From: an uncultured Chryseobacterium sp.
Lineage (GTDB): Bacteria > Bacteroidota > Bacteroidia > Flavobacteriales > Weeksellaceae
NCBI GenBank assembly: GCA_913778085.1
Contig: CAJYXJ010000063.1
Span: 17,024 to 81,023, forward strand
Direction: 5' to 3'
Length of the DNA stretch: 64,000 nt
The position numbers and the translations under genes were made by a program. The notes under the pieces are model-generated. The model worked only from the letters and a program-made list of their open reading frames with translations, had not been told where the DNA came from and ran no database searches. Shown piece after piece: positions 52,239 to 61,382 of the stretch (positions are counted from its first letter, which is position 1; each line of letters starts with the position of its first letter).

Positions 52239-53777
52239 ATGTCTGAAACTGAGAATCTGCAAACTCAAAACATAAAGAATAATCCGAAGATCATGAAGGC
52301 ATGGGCCGTTTACGACTGGGCCAATTCGGTATATTCTCTGGTAATTACCTCTACCATTTTCCCGATTTATTATTCGATTCTCACCACCGCGTATGAGAAG
52401 AAAGAATATGTGGAAGAAACGAAATCCTGGATCGATGTTCCTGTGCGGCACATGATCAGGATCTTCGGGAAAGAATATCAGCCGGATGCGGTCTACGGAT
52501 ATTCCCTGACGATCTCTTTCTTTATCGTTGTTTTATTATCGCCGTTTTTATCTTCTCTGGCCGATACCATAGGTAACAAAAAGTCCTTTCTGCAGTTTTT
52601 CTGTTACCTTGGAGCCACTTCCTGTATGGGATTGGCAATGTTTACGGGAATGCACAATGTATTTTTGGGATTGCTTTTCAGCATTACGGCAAGTGTCGGG
52701 TTCTGGGGAAGTCTGGTATTTTACAACTCTTTCCTGCCGGATATCGCAACACGCGACAAACAGGATGCACTTTCGGCTAAAGGTTATGTGTACGGATACA
52801 TCGGTTCCGTAGTTCTTGTGATCATCTGTCTGGTTCTTATTCAGGTGGTAGGAAAAGGAAGCCCGGAGAAACAGCTGCTGTTTACCAGAATCAGTTTTCT
52901 GCTGACGGGGGCGTGGTGGTTTGGTTTTTCCCAATATACTTTCAAGCATTTGCCGCAATTTGGTGATGTAAAGGAAAAACTTCCGAAAGACCTGGTATTG
53001 CTGAACTATAAAAATATATTCAAAAAGCATGAGGAACAGGGTGGTTTCTTTGAAGTTTTAAAAGACAATCTCAGCTTTTATAAAGATATTGCCAAAGAAA
53101 GTTTCCATGAACTCTTTAAAGTAGGAAAAGGACTTTTCAGGGATCGCAACCTGAAATATTTCCTGTCCAGCTTTTTCTTTTATAGTGTGGGAATGCAAAC
53201 CATTTTCCTGATGGCAACCTTATTCGGGAAAAGTGAAATCAATCTTCCCCAGGACAAACTCATCGGAACGCTGTTGGTGATTCAGATCGAGGCGATCATC
53301 GGGGCGGTTATTTTTTCCAGGCTGTCCCGAAAAATAGGAAACAAAAATGTGATTACCATTGCCATTATTCTTTGGATCGTAGCCTGTATCTGGGCGTTTT
53401 TCCTTAATAAAGAAAATCCGACGGTCGAATATCAGTTTTATGGCGTAGCAGCCGTAGTCGGATTGGTAATGGGAGGTCTTCAGGCGATGTCAAGGTCTAC
53501 CTATTCCAAGCTTTTGCCGGAAAACTCTATGGAAAATACAACATTTTTCAGCTTCTATGATGTACTGGAAAAAATTGCCATCATTGTCGGAACCTTTGTT
53601 TTTGCCTTATTTATTGATAAATATGATGCCTTACGCGATATTTTTACGAAGATCGATATCAATCTTCCTTCCGCTTCCGGGATGAGATTTGCGGCATTCT
53701 CAATGGCATTGTTTTTCTTTGTCGGATTAATTTTGATCCGTTTTTTAAAGCTCAACAAACTTAATAGAGAAGAATAA
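52239..53777 (+). CDS. MFS transporter, UMF1 family
   Basis: Twelve-span transporter of the UMF1 (Atg22-like) family. Family marks: KAWAVYDWANSVYSLVITST near the N-terminus, DTIGNKKSFLQFFCYLGA, SLVFYNSFLPDIATRDKQDA, SAKGYVYGYIGSV and GGLQAMSRSTYSKLLPE. In yeast the related Atg22 exports amino acids from the vacuole; the bacterial substrate is unknown. 512 aa, full length. Monocistronic with its own promoter and terminator. Confidence 0.88.
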   Translation: MSETENLQTQNIKNNPKIMKAWAVYDWANSVYSLVITSTIFPIYYSILTTAYEKKEYVEETKSWIDVPVRHMIRIFGKEYQPDAVYGYSLTISFFIVVLLSPFLSSLADTIGNKKSFLQFFCYLGATSCMGLAMFTGMHNVFLGLLFSITASVGFWGSLVFYNSFLPDIATRDKQDALSAKGYVYGYIGSVVLVIICLVLIQVVGKGSPEKQLLFTRISFLLTGAWWFGFSQYTFKHLPQFGDVKEKLPKDLVLLNYKNIFKKHEEQGGFFEVLKDNLSFYKDIAKESFHELFKVGKGLFRDRNLKYFLSSFFFYSVGMQTIFLMATLFGKSEINLPQDKLIGTLLVIQIEAIIGAVIFSRLSRKIGNKNVITIAIILWIVACIWAFFLNKENPTVEYQFYGVAAVVGLVMGGLQAMSRSTYSKLLPENSMENTTFFSFYDVLEKIAIIVGTFVFALFIDKYDALRDIFTKIDINLPSASGMRFAAFSMALFFFVGLILIRFLKLNKLNREE

Positions 53778-53801
53778 AAGTTAAACCCAATCATATAATT
53801 C

Positions 53802-53830
53802 CAAGACGCCGATCCGGCGTCTTTTTTTTT
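53802..53830 (+). terminator. Terminator after the UMF1 gene
   Basis: Stem aagacgccg / cggcgtctt with a short loop and nine Ts. Confidence 0.9.
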
Positions 53831-54316
53831 GCCATTCAGAAGTTACCGTGAATAATGCGAAGCGGAAATCCTATGAATAAGCTTGAAGAAGGAAGCTGGA
53901 TGCAGGAAGATTCTATTATTAACTTACAATTAATGGTTTCAATTTTAACGTTTGCTACGTATCAATTAAAACTTTAAAAGAGTTGAAAGTACATTAAGTA
54001 CGCTCTGTTTAATGTTATTTAGCTTGTTTGCAGCAGTTTAATCAATAGAATGGAATGGAATTTTTAAGAAGTTTACCTTAGCCAAGTAAAGAAAGTAATT
54101 TGATATCTAAAACTTACAGAGGTATCTTAACCTGAGGAACTTCTAACATCAAGCATCCATTTTAAATCCATTTAAGCTTGTTCATATTTCAGAATTAAGT
54201 TAGATCTAATTATCAGGTTTAAGTAAATTAAGAATTTTTGTTGTCGTTTTGTTTTTTATAATTTAAGAAATATGATAATTTTTCAAACAAATATAATTTT
54301 TTTGCTTATTTTGTGA
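53831..54316. other. Non-coding AT-rich region upstream of the metalloprotease
   Basis: About 0.5 kb with no gene supported. A purine-rich patch near 53880-53912 (gaagaaggaagctggatg) resembles other dispersed repeats, but no paired copy was found in this window. No clear TAnnTTTG promoter; ttattttg at 54307-54314 is the nearest candidate. Confidence 0.5.
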
Positions 54317-56509
54317 ATGTTAAAATGTAATGTAAAAATGGCCAAAAAGTTTTTAATGCTATGCATGCTGCAATTTGTTCTTTGGAGCTTTTCCCAAACC
54401 GGAAGACGGGTGGCGCAGCAGATTTCAGAATTACACGTACAAAAAAAGAATTTTGAAAAATATGATCTCTTCACTGTAAGTAAAAATCCGGAAAAATTAG
54501 CCGAATACAAAAGGGCGGCAACCGATATTTCCGTTTTGCATATCGATCTGAAGCAATTGAAAAAACTGGTTTACGAAAAACCGGAATACCTGGAAGTTTC
54601 TTTTCCTTTTGATGGTAAGCAGATTATCATGGAACTATACAAAAATCAGATTTTTACCAATGAGTTTAAAGTAACCACAAGCAAGGGAGAAGTAGTGAAT
54701 TACACACCGGGAGCCTATTATCAGGGAATCGTAAAAGGGGACAGCCAGTCCGTCGTTGCATTCAGTTTTTTTGATAATGATGTGGTAGGCGTGGCTTCCA
54801 CACCCGAGCTGGGAAATATTGTGGTCGGAAAAGTTAAAAATACCGAAGATTTTGTAAGCTATTCCGATGCAAAGCTTACGGGCCTTAACCCTTTCGTATG
54901 TGGAGCGGATGGTCTGGCAGAAAACAATAAACAGAAAGTTTCTTTCGATCCGGCAGCAAAAAATAATACCGGGAAACTTTTAACCCAGAACTGTGTAAGA
55001 ATTTACTATGAAATCTGTAACACCCCATATGTCAACAACGGTTCCAGTATCACCACTACAACGAATTGGCTGACGGCTATTCACAATAATATTTCCACAC
55101 TTTACAATAATGACGATATTAGAATTGCACTGAACGAAATTTATATCTGGACGACTCCCGATCCGTATACGGGAACACCGAATGCTAACTTATCAAGCTT
55201 CAGGACCAATAGACAGGCATTCAACGGTGATCTCGCACATTTGGTAAACCAGCCTTCTACGACAAGCGTGGCTTACGTCAATTCGCTTTGTACCAACAGC
55301 AGACATGCTTATTCGGGAGCTTCCCAAACATACAATAATGTTCCGGTATATTCGTGGACCATTCAGGCAATGACTCATGAGATGGGGCACAGCTTAGGTT
55401 CTCCTCATACCCATGCCTGCGCCTGGAACGGAAACTCCACCGCCATCGACGGATGCGGTACACAGGCCGGTTATCCTGAAGGAACCTGCCCAGTCGGGCC
55501 GATTCCTTCTTCTTCGGTTAAAGGAACCATCATGAGCTACTGTCATCTTGTTTCAGGCGTAGGCATTAATTTCGCCAACGGTTTTGGCCCGCAGCCGGCT
55601 GCCCTGATCCGTAATACGGTAGAGTCCAAAGCCTGCCTGGGAACAAACTGTACTACCGCCTGTGCCACCACTGTTACAGGATTATCGGTTTCCAATATAA
55701 CCCAGATTTCCGCCAATGCCACTTTTACGGATGCTACAGCTACTTCATGGAAATATAAACTGACCAAGTTTGATGGGACACCTGTGAGCAGCGGAACAAC
55801 ATCAACACCATCATTAAGTCTGGCTAACCTTCAGCCGGCCACCTATTACCTTTTATCGGTCGGGACCGACTGTTCGGCAGGATACCAGAGGACACAGCTT
55901 TTTTTAACCGACGCCGACTGGTGCGGTGGTGCATCGTTTACCGATACAGGAGGAACAGCAGGAAATTATGGCGATAACCAGACCATCGTAAAAACATTCT
56001 ATCCGAGTTCGGGAACCTTAACGATGGGGTTTACGGAATTTGCTCTGGAACAGGGATATGATTTTATGTACATCTACAACGGGCCGTCTACAAGCTCACC
56101 GATGTTCCCTAATGGAAATGGACTAACGGGAACTACTTTGCCGGGAACGTTCACTTCAACACATCCTTCAGGAGCCATTACGGTACGGTTTATTTCCGAT
56201 CCGGCAGAAAATGATATCGGCTGGAAAGCCAATTTCTCCTGTGCGGTGCTTGCCGTAGAAGATGTAAACACCAAAGATAATACGGTGAATATTTACCCGA
56301 ATCCGGCAAAAAACAGCATCACGATCTTTTCAAAAGAAAACTTGAAATCATTCAGAATTTATGATGAAGCGGGAAGATTGGTAAAATCAGAATCTGCTTT
56401 AAATAACAACAGGGTAGAGGTAAATATTGCCGCTATGCAGACCGGTAACTACATGGTAACCATCGAGACCGAAAAACAGAAGATAACCAAAAAACTGATC
56501 AAACAGTAA
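54317..56509 (+). CDS. T9SS-exported reprolysin-like metalloprotease (M12) with CUB domain
   Basis: Secreted zinc endopeptidase. The signal peptide ends LWSFSQ (start at 54317, or at Met8, 54338). A propeptide-like region (about 30-220) is followed by a protease domain with HEMGHSLGSPH (His354, Glu355, His358, His364) and Met-turn IMSYCH. A fibronectin-III-like stretch (TTVTGLSVSNITQISANATF) and a CUB-type domain (GGASFTDTGGTAGNYGDNQT, YDFMYIYNGPS, GWKANFSC) follow, then the sorting domain with VNIYPNPAKNSITIFS. 730 aa. Probably released for protein digestion or virulence. Confidence 0.9.
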   Translation: MLKCNVKMAKKFLMLCMLQFVLWSFSQTGRRVAQQISELHVQKKNFEKYDLFTVSKNPEKLAEYKRAATDISVLHIDLKQLKKLVYEKPEYLEVSFPFDGKQIIMELYKNQIFTNEFKVTTSKGEVVNYTPGAYYQGIVKGDSQSVVAFSFFDNDVVGVASTPELGNIVVGKVKNTEDFVSYSDAKLTGLNPFVCGADGLAENNKQKVSFDPAAKNNTGKLLTQNCVRIYYEICNTPYVNNGSSITTTTNWLTAIHNNISTLYNNDDIRIALNEIYIWTTPDPYTGTPNANLSSFRTNRQAFNGDLAHLVNQPSTTSVAYVNSLCTNSRHAYSGASQTYNNVPVYSWTIQAMTHEMGHSLGSPHTHACAWNGNSTAIDGCGTQAGYPEGTCPVGPIPSSSVKGTIMSYCHLVSGVGINFANGFGPQPAALIRNTVESKACLGTNCTTACATTVTGLSVSNITQISANATFTDATATSWKYKLTKFDGTPVSSGTTSTPSLSLANLQPATYYLLSVGTDCSAGYQRTQLFLTDADWCGGASFTDTGGTAGNYGDNQTIVKTFYPSSGTLTMGFTEFALEQGYDFMYIYNGPSTSSPMFPNGNGLTGTTLPGTFTSTHPSGAITVRFISDPAENDIGWKANFSCAVLAVEDVNTKDNTVNIYPNPAKNSITIFSKENLKSFRIYDEAGRLVKSESALNNNRVEVNIAAMQTGNYMVTIETEKQKITKKLIKQ

Positions 56510-56526
56510 CCTTACAAATTCTATGA

Positions 56527-56557
56527 TAAAAGCCTGATTTTTTCAGGTTTTTTTATT
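56527..56557 (+). terminator. Terminator after the metalloprotease gene
   Basis: Stem aagcctga / tcaggttt with a T-rich loop and tail. Confidence 0.7.
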
Positions 56558-56645
56558 AACTTTATAATAGAAATCAGGCATTTGCGATTTTATTAAAATT
56601 TTAAATTGTTTTCGCTGTTAAAATTTGTTAGAATTCGGCTCGGGA

Positions 56646-56679
56646 TTTGCTTATATTCAGCAGAATAGTTTTAAATTTG
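56646..56679 (+). promoter_or_regulatory. Promoter TTTG-N22-TAAATTTG
   Basis: -33 TTTG (56646-56649) and -7 TAAATTTG (56672-56679), 21 bp before the mevalonate kinase ATG. Confidence 0.65.
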
Positions 56680-56700
56680 CAAAAAATTTATTTTACATAA

Positions 56701-57627
56701 ATGACAAACCCATTATTTTACGCAAAAATCCTTTTGTTCGGAGAATACGGAATCATTGAAGATTCCCAGGGTTTGACGTTACCTTATAGTTTTTATAAAG
56801 GTACCCTCAAGTTCTCATCACTGGATTCGGAATTTGAAAAAAAATCCAATCAGCATCTGACAAAATATGCAGAATACCTGCAGAATTTGGAGCTTCCTGA
56901 AACATTTGAACTTAACGTATCAAAGTTTCAAGAAGAGATTGCAGCAGGGTTGTTTTTCGACAGCAATATTCCGCAGGGATACGGCGTAGGAAGTTCCGGT
57001 GCTCTTGTGGCCGCCATTTTCGAGAGATATTCGATTTCAAAACACGATCCCGAAAGCATTTCCAAAGATGAGCTTAAAAATCTGCGAAAAGTATTTGGAT
57101 TGATGGAAAGTTATTTCCACGGAAAAAGTTCCGGAATAGACCCACTGATCTGTTACATGAACTTGCCGATCCTTATCGAAAGCAAAGAAAGCGTAGATAG
57201 GGTAGCCATTCCTGCCAGCGAGGCCGGAAAAGGAGCGATCTTCCTTATTGATTCGGGGATAACCGGTGAAACCGGGCCGATGGTTCAGATTTTCTTTGAA
57301 AAAATGAAAACCGAAGGATTCCGTAAAACGCTTAAAGAAGAGTTTATCCGTTACAACAATGCCTGCATCGAAGCCTTTCTTAAAAAAGATATGAATCCGT
57401 TTTTCAGAAACCTGAAAAAACTTTCCTATTGGGCTTATGAACATTTCCGGCCAATGATTCCGGAGAGTTTATTCAACGTCTGGAAAAAAGGACTTGACTC
57501 GAATGCCTATTACTTAAAACTGTGCGGAAGCGGCGGCGGAGGTTATATTTTAGGTTTCACCAAAGATTACGATAAAGCGGAAAAAATGCTTGACGGTTTC
57601 CATAAAGAAGTGATTTACAGATTCTAA
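56701..57627 (+). CDS. GHMP kinase, probable mevalonate kinase
   Basis: ATP-dependent sugar/isoprenoid kinase of the GHMP fold, likely phosphorylating mevalonate. AKILLFGEYGIIEDSQGLTL is the substrate-side start; the phosphate loop PQGYGVGSSGA is at about 91-101; FHGKSSGIDP holds the catalytic Asp; the third motif is LCGSGGGGYILGF. At 308 aa it fits Bacteroidota mevalonate kinases. Twelve bp before a UbiA prenyltransferase, fitting an isoprenoid role. Confidence 0.82.
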   Translation: MTNPLFYAKILLFGEYGIIEDSQGLTLPYSFYKGTLKFSSLDSEFEKKSNQHLTKYAEYLQNLELPETFELNVSKFQEEIAAGLFFDSNIPQGYGVGSSGALVAAIFERYSISKHDPESISKDELKNLRKVFGLMESYFHGKSSGIDPLICYMNLPILIESKESVDRVAIPASEAGKGAIFLIDSGITGETGPMVQIFFEKMKTEGFRKTLKEEFIRYNNACIEAFLKKDMNPFFRNLKKLSYWAYEHFRPMIPESLFNVWKKGLDSNAYYLKLCGSGGGGYILGFTKDYDKAEKMLDGFHKEVIYRF

Positions 57628-57639
57628 AAAATGTTGTGA

Positions 57640-58569
57640 ATGAATTCTGAAAAAGAAACCTTCCAACAGAAATCCAATATTCCAAAATCTTTATTTTACA
57701 GATTTTCACAATTTGTGGGCTTTCTTTTGGGAGCTCGCTTTTTTGTTGCCCTTCTCCTTACCCTTGCTCTGTATGTTTCCACATTTTTCCTTTTTAACCA
57801 AGACGAAAATTTCAGGAAATTCGTATTCGATTTTAAAGTACATGGCATTATTTTCTGTACGGTACTTACCATTCTGGCTGGAGGAATCATCAACCAGTTT
57901 TATGATTTTGAAAAAGACCATGTTGTAAAACCGTTCCGTACCAGGCTGCAAAGCTTTATAAAACAGAAATATTTTCTCTATGTTTATCTTTTTCTAAGCA
58001 TTATTTCGTTGGGTGTTGCAGGTATGATCTCTCATAGGGTTTTCCTGTTTTTCGTTATCTATCAGTTTTTCATGTGGTTTTACAGCCACAAGTTAAGCCG
58101 GATGCTTATCATCAATAACATCACTTTTGTCAGCCTTACCCTGTATCCGTTTTTCGGAATGATGGTATATTATGAGACTTTCTCAAAAAAAGTTCTGCTG
58201 ATGGCTATTTTCCTTTTCCTTATCCTCTTATGTATCGATATTGTAAAAGATACCCTCACCAAAAGCGTGGATAAAGCCTTCGGATATACTACGATTCCCA
58301 ATTATTTCAGAAGTAAAAAAACAAAGATCATTCTTGTTTCACTGCTTATCGTTACCATGGCCGTGTCGATGAAGCTGATCCTGAGGACAGGAATTTCAGG
58401 ATTTATGGCTTACTATTTTACAGCCGGCCTGTTCGTCTTTATCATTTGTGTGTATCTTGTGCTGAACCATACTCGGAGGAGTAATTTTATTACCCTCAAT
58501 ATTTTAAGGATCTGGGTTTTCGCAGGAATCGTTGCTATGCTTCTGAACGGACTGGAAGGTAAATTGTAG
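57640..58569 (+). CDS. UbiA-family prenyltransferase (archaeal-lipid-like branch)
   Basis: Integral membrane prenyltransferase. The first Asp-rich motif is NQFYDFEKD (Asn85, Asp89, Asp93) and the second is DIVKDTLTKSVDKAFGYTTI. Bacteroidota members are often named geranylgeranylglycerol-phosphate geranylgeranyltransferase because of likeness to the archaeal enzyme; the true substrate may differ (a quinone or a lipid). Seven to nine membrane spans are likely. 309 aa. Coupled to the mevalonate kinase gene. Confidence 0.8.
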   Translation: MNSEKETFQQKSNIPKSLFYRFSQFVGFLLGARFFVALLLTLALYVSTFFLFNQDENFRKFVFDFKVHGIIFCTVLTILAGGIINQFYDFEKDHVVKPFRTRLQSFIKQKYFLYVYLFLSIISLGVAGMISHRVFLFFVIYQFFMWFYSHKLSRMLIINNITFVSLTLYPFFGMMVYYETFSKKVLLMAIFLFLILLCIDIVKDTLTKSVDKAFGYTTIPNYFRSKKTKIILVSLLIVTMAVSMKLILRTGISGFMAYYFTAGLFVFIICVYLVLNHTRRSNFITLNILRIWVFAGIVAMLLNGLEGKL

Positions 58570-58601
58570 AAAAATTTCTTCCTAATACCTTATCCTTTTA
58601 T

Positions 58602-58609
58602 TACCTTTG
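58602..58609 (+). promoter_or_regulatory. -7 promoter motif TACCTTTG for the proline dehydrogenase gene
   Basis: TAnnTTTG overlapping a TTG codon (58607) in the proline dehydrogenase frame. It makes the ATG at 58634 the likely translation start. Confidence 0.6.
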
Positions 58610-58633
58610 CAGAACCTAAATTATATACAAGTA

Positions 58634-59806
58634 ATGCCCATTTTTAACGATACCAAAGTCGCATTTGCAGACAAATCTGATGCACAGTTAAGAAAAGCGT
58701 ATTGGATGTTCAAGATGATCGAGCAGCCTTCCCTTACAAAAGTCGGTACTTCCGTACTCAACTTTACCGTTCACAATAATTTCCCATTCGTTACCGGAAT
58801 TGTAAAAAAAACCCTGTTTGAACAGTTCTGCGGCGGAGAGACCCGCGAAGAAAGCATGAAAGTGGTAAAACAGCTTTTCAGAAGAGGAGTGGGAAGTATC
58901 TTTGATTACTCTATTGAAGGTAAAGAAGATGAGACGACCTTTGATGCCGTTTGCAAAGAGATCAAAGATATCGTAAAGTTTTCCGTAGGCAATCCGGCGA
59001 TTCCCTTTATTGTATTTAAACCAACTGCTTTCGGAAGAATTGATTTGTATGAGGCGGTCGGTAAAAATGTTGAACTGACATCCAGCCAGAAAGAAGAATG
59101 GGCAAGAGTGGTGAAGAGATTCGATGAGGTGTGCAGCCTATGCCATAAAAACGATAAAAAAGTAATGGTAGATGCTGAAGAAACCTGGATGCAGGATGCC
59201 GCAGATCACCTTTGCGAAGAGATGATGGAGAAGTACAACCGGGAAAAGCCGATCGTCTGGAATACCATCCAGATGTACAGGACCGGGAGACTCGAATATA
59301 TGGAAGCCAACCTGCAGAGAGCAAAAGAAAAAGGATATTTCATCGGCTATAAGATTGTTCGTGGTGCATATATGGAAAAGGAAAGAGCGCGGGCAGCAGA
59401 AAAAGGCTATCCGGATCCGATCCAGCCCAATAAAGAAGCATCCGACAGAAATTATAATGCAGGGATCGATTTTGTAATGAATAACCTGGATCGGGTTTCC
59501 TCATTCTTCGGGACCCATAATGAAATTTCTTCCGAATTGGTAATGGATAAAATGAAAGCCAAAGATCTTGAAAACGGCAATTCCCATATCTATTTCGGGC
59601 AGCTTTACGGGATGAGTGACAATATTACATTTTACCTTTCGGATAAAGGCTATAATGCGGCAAAATACCTTCCTTACGGCCCGGTAAAAGATGTGGTCCC
59701 CTACCTTACACGAAGGGCACAGGAAAATACTTCTGTTGCCGGACAGACCGGCCGTGAACTGGGACTAATCGAAAAAGAACTGAAACGCAGAAAAAGCAGC
59801 AGATAA
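58634..59806 (+). CDS. putA: Proline dehydrogenase
   Basis: FAD-dependent oxidation of proline to pyrroline-5-carboxylate, monofunctional (no aldehyde dehydrogenase part). Barrel motifs: FKPTAFGRIDLYEAVG, VMVDAEETWMQDAADHL, WNTIQMYRTGRLEYM, YKIVRGAYMEKERARAAEKG and the C-terminal YGPVKDVVPYLTRRAQENTS with two arginines that bind the proline carboxylate. From the ATG at 58634 it is 390 aa. The frame also opens at TTG 58607, rejected because it lies in the promoter. A terminator follows. Confidence 0.9.
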   Translation: MPIFNDTKVAFADKSDAQLRKAYWMFKMIEQPSLTKVGTSVLNFTVHNNFPFVTGIVKKTLFEQFCGGETREESMKVVKQLFRRGVGSIFDYSIEGKEDETTFDAVCKEIKDIVKFSVGNPAIPFIVFKPTAFGRIDLYEAVGKNVELTSSQKEEWARVVKRFDEVCSLCHKNDKKVMVDAEETWMQDAADHLCEEMMEKYNREKPIVWNTIQMYRTGRLEYMEANLQRAKEKGYFIGYKIVRGAYMEKERARAAEKGYPDPIQPNKEASDRNYNAGIDFVMNNLDRVSSFFGTHNEISSELVMDKMKAKDLENGNSHIYFGQLYGMSDNITFYLSDKGYNAAKYLPYGPVKDVVPYLTRRAQENTSVAGQTGRELGLIEKELKRRKSSR

Positions 59807-59826
59807 AATTCAATGTCTATTGATCT

Positions 59827-59862
59827 AAAAAGCCTTACTTAGCTGAAGTAAGGCTTTTTCTT
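59827..59862 (+). terminator. Terminator after the proline dehydrogenase gene
   Basis: A 12-bp stem (aaaagccttact / agtaaggctttt) with a T run. Confidence 0.88.
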
Positions 59863-59938
59863 TTATTATAATTGAATAAAAGCAATGGTGTATTATATAT
59901 AACAAATGAATATTTTAGTTAATATTTTTTAGTTAATT

Positions 59939-59969
59939 TTTGTTAATTGATTATATTTTACTAAATTTG
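59939..59969 (+). promoter_or_regulatory. Promoter TTTG-N19-TAAATTTG
   Basis: -33 TTTG (59939-59942) and -7 TAAATTTG (59962-59969) at ideal spacing, 23 bp before the T9SS gene. Confidence 0.75.
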
Positions 59970-59992
59970 GTTTAATAACTAAAAATTTACCC

Positions 59993-61012
59993 ATGAAAAA
60001 ATCTTTATCCTTTGCTATTTTGATGATAGCAAGTTTTATATCTGCACAAACCTACAATAACGGAGGTTTAAGTACGGGATCCACCAGCAAGAGTGGTACA
60101 GCGGCACCAGCCGGATATACATGGTCTGAAGCTCAGAATAATACAGGAAATACTACGGAATCCAACACCAATGCAGGCTATGCCGGAACATCAAGTTCGG
60201 CCACTGCAAGTTATTTTCTGGCTGATGATTTTACCATTCCTGCCGGGCAGTCATGGAATATCACAGCCATTGATTTTTTCGCTTACCAGACCGGATATAC
60301 CGGGACAACCTCTCCATTCAATACCGTAAGAGTCAATATTTTCAGTTCAGATCCTTCCGTCAGTGGAGCGGTCAGTGTCTTTGGAAATGATACCACCAAT
60401 AGGTTTGCTTCCAGTGTGGATGCGAATATGTACCGCATTTTCAACAGCCAGGTCCCTTCTCCCGGATCTGCAGTAGGAACAACCCGGAGAATCTGGAAAG
60501 TTACGGCATCTACACCGGTATCCCTCACAGCCGGTACTTACTGGATAAAATATCAGCTCCAGAATGTAACGCTTGCCAATGCGGGATTTCTGCCTCCGGT
60601 TACCATTGCCGGAACCAGAGGTCTGCCGGGATGGAATTCCAAACAGCAGGATGCCGTCGCCGGAAGCTGGGTTTCCCTGATTGATGACGGAAACCCTTCC
60701 TCAGCACCAGATTATCCGATGGATATGCCTTTCATCATAACATTCACCACTTCTGGTCTGGGAACCCATGAAGTTATGCAGTATGACAATCGTATGCAGA
60801 TTTATCCTAATCCTGTAAAAGATGTATTCAGAATAAATAATCCCGAAAATATTAAAATTACAGAAGTTCAGGTGATGGATATGTCGGGAAAAATAATAAA
60901 GACCTTTGAAAGTTCAGAAGAATATCATGTTGCCGATCTTATAAAAGGGAAATATATTATTATGGTAAAAAGCAATGAACCTAAAAAAGTCATTCAGCTG
61001 ATAAAGGAATAA
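59993..61012 (+). CDS. Secreted protein with T9SS type A sorting domain
   Basis: T9SS cargo of unknown function. The signal peptide ends SFISAQ (about 19). The mature part of about 240 residues is Ser/Thr/Gly/Asn-rich and all-beta, with SYFLADDFTIPAGQSWNITA and LTAGTYWIKYQLQN, a pattern found in 'choice-of-anchor' extracellular domains. The sorting domain has MQIYPNPVKDVFRINN, VQVMDMSGKIIKTF and KGKYIIMVKS, ending VIQLIKE, more diverged than in the 40-42 kb pair. Confidence 0.78.
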   Translation: MKKSLSFAILMIASFISAQTYNNGGLSTGSTSKSGTAAPAGYTWSEAQNNTGNTTESNTNAGYAGTSSSATASYFLADDFTIPAGQSWNITAIDFFAYQTGYTGTTSPFNTVRVNIFSSDPSVSGAVSVFGNDTTNRFASSVDANMYRIFNSQVPSPGSAVGTTRRIWKVTASTPVSLTAGTYWIKYQLQNVTLANAGFLPPVTIAGTRGLPGWNSKQQDAVAGSWVSLIDDGNPSSAPDYPMDMPFIITFTTSGLGTHEVMQYDNRMQIYPNPVKDVFRINNPENIKITEVQVMDMSGKIIKTFESSEEYHVADLIKGKYIIMVKSNEPKKVIQLIKE

Positions 61013-61013
61013 T

Positions 61014-61065
61014 CTGCTGATCACAAGATAAGTTTGCCTGACCATTTATGATCAGACATTTTTAT
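61014..61065 (+). terminator. Probable terminator after the T9SS gene
   Basis: Arms tctgctgatca (61014-61024) and tgatcagaca (61050-61059) with a 25-nt loop, followed by tttttattg. The stem has a bulge. Confidence 0.55.
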
Positions 61066-61196
61066 TGATAAGCTGAAATATCTATGATAAGATGAGAGTA
61101 CTTCGGTTGCATGATCGTTATAAATCACATATAATTGACAATTATCCATAGATAAGAGGTTTATTTTACCAATATGTTATAAAATTAAACTTTTTG

Positions 61197-61227
61197 TTGT
61201 AAAATTAATTTTAAATATTTATATTTG
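61197..61227 (+). promoter_or_regulatory. Orphan promoter TTG-N20-TATATTTG
   Basis: -33 TTG (61197-61199) and -7 TATATTTG (61220-61227) at consensus spacing, facing a 120-bp stretch with no long frame and a terminator. Confidence 0.6.
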
Positions 61228-61234
61228 ATAAATA

Positions 61235-61382
61235 ATGATAAAATAAAATCATCAAACGGATGTTGTCAGGTAACTTTAAATTAGCATCTCCGTTGGCTAC
61301 CATACAAACTTAAAGCATAAGCTGTAGTTTTCTTCTTCAAATATTTTTGACCTGATCATATTTTAATGATCAGGTATTTTTA
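61235..61382 (+). ncRNA. Candidate small RNA
   Basis: The stretch between the promoter at 61197-61227 and the hairpin plus T run at 61350-61382 would give an RNA of about 145 nt. It can fold with arms AACGGATG (from about 61255) and CATCTCCGTT (about 61287-61296) around an unpaired middle. The only start-to-stop frame of note is 17 codons (ATG at 61260), so a micro-peptide is possible but weak. No known RNA family is recognised. Confidence 0.35.
61350..61382 (+). terminator. Rho-independent terminator, plus strand
   Basis: A 9-bp perfect stem (acctgatca / tgatcaggt), 8-nt loop, then atttttat on the plus strand. The minus-strand side lacks a good T run, so it mainly stops plus-strand transcription. 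Confidence 0.75.
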
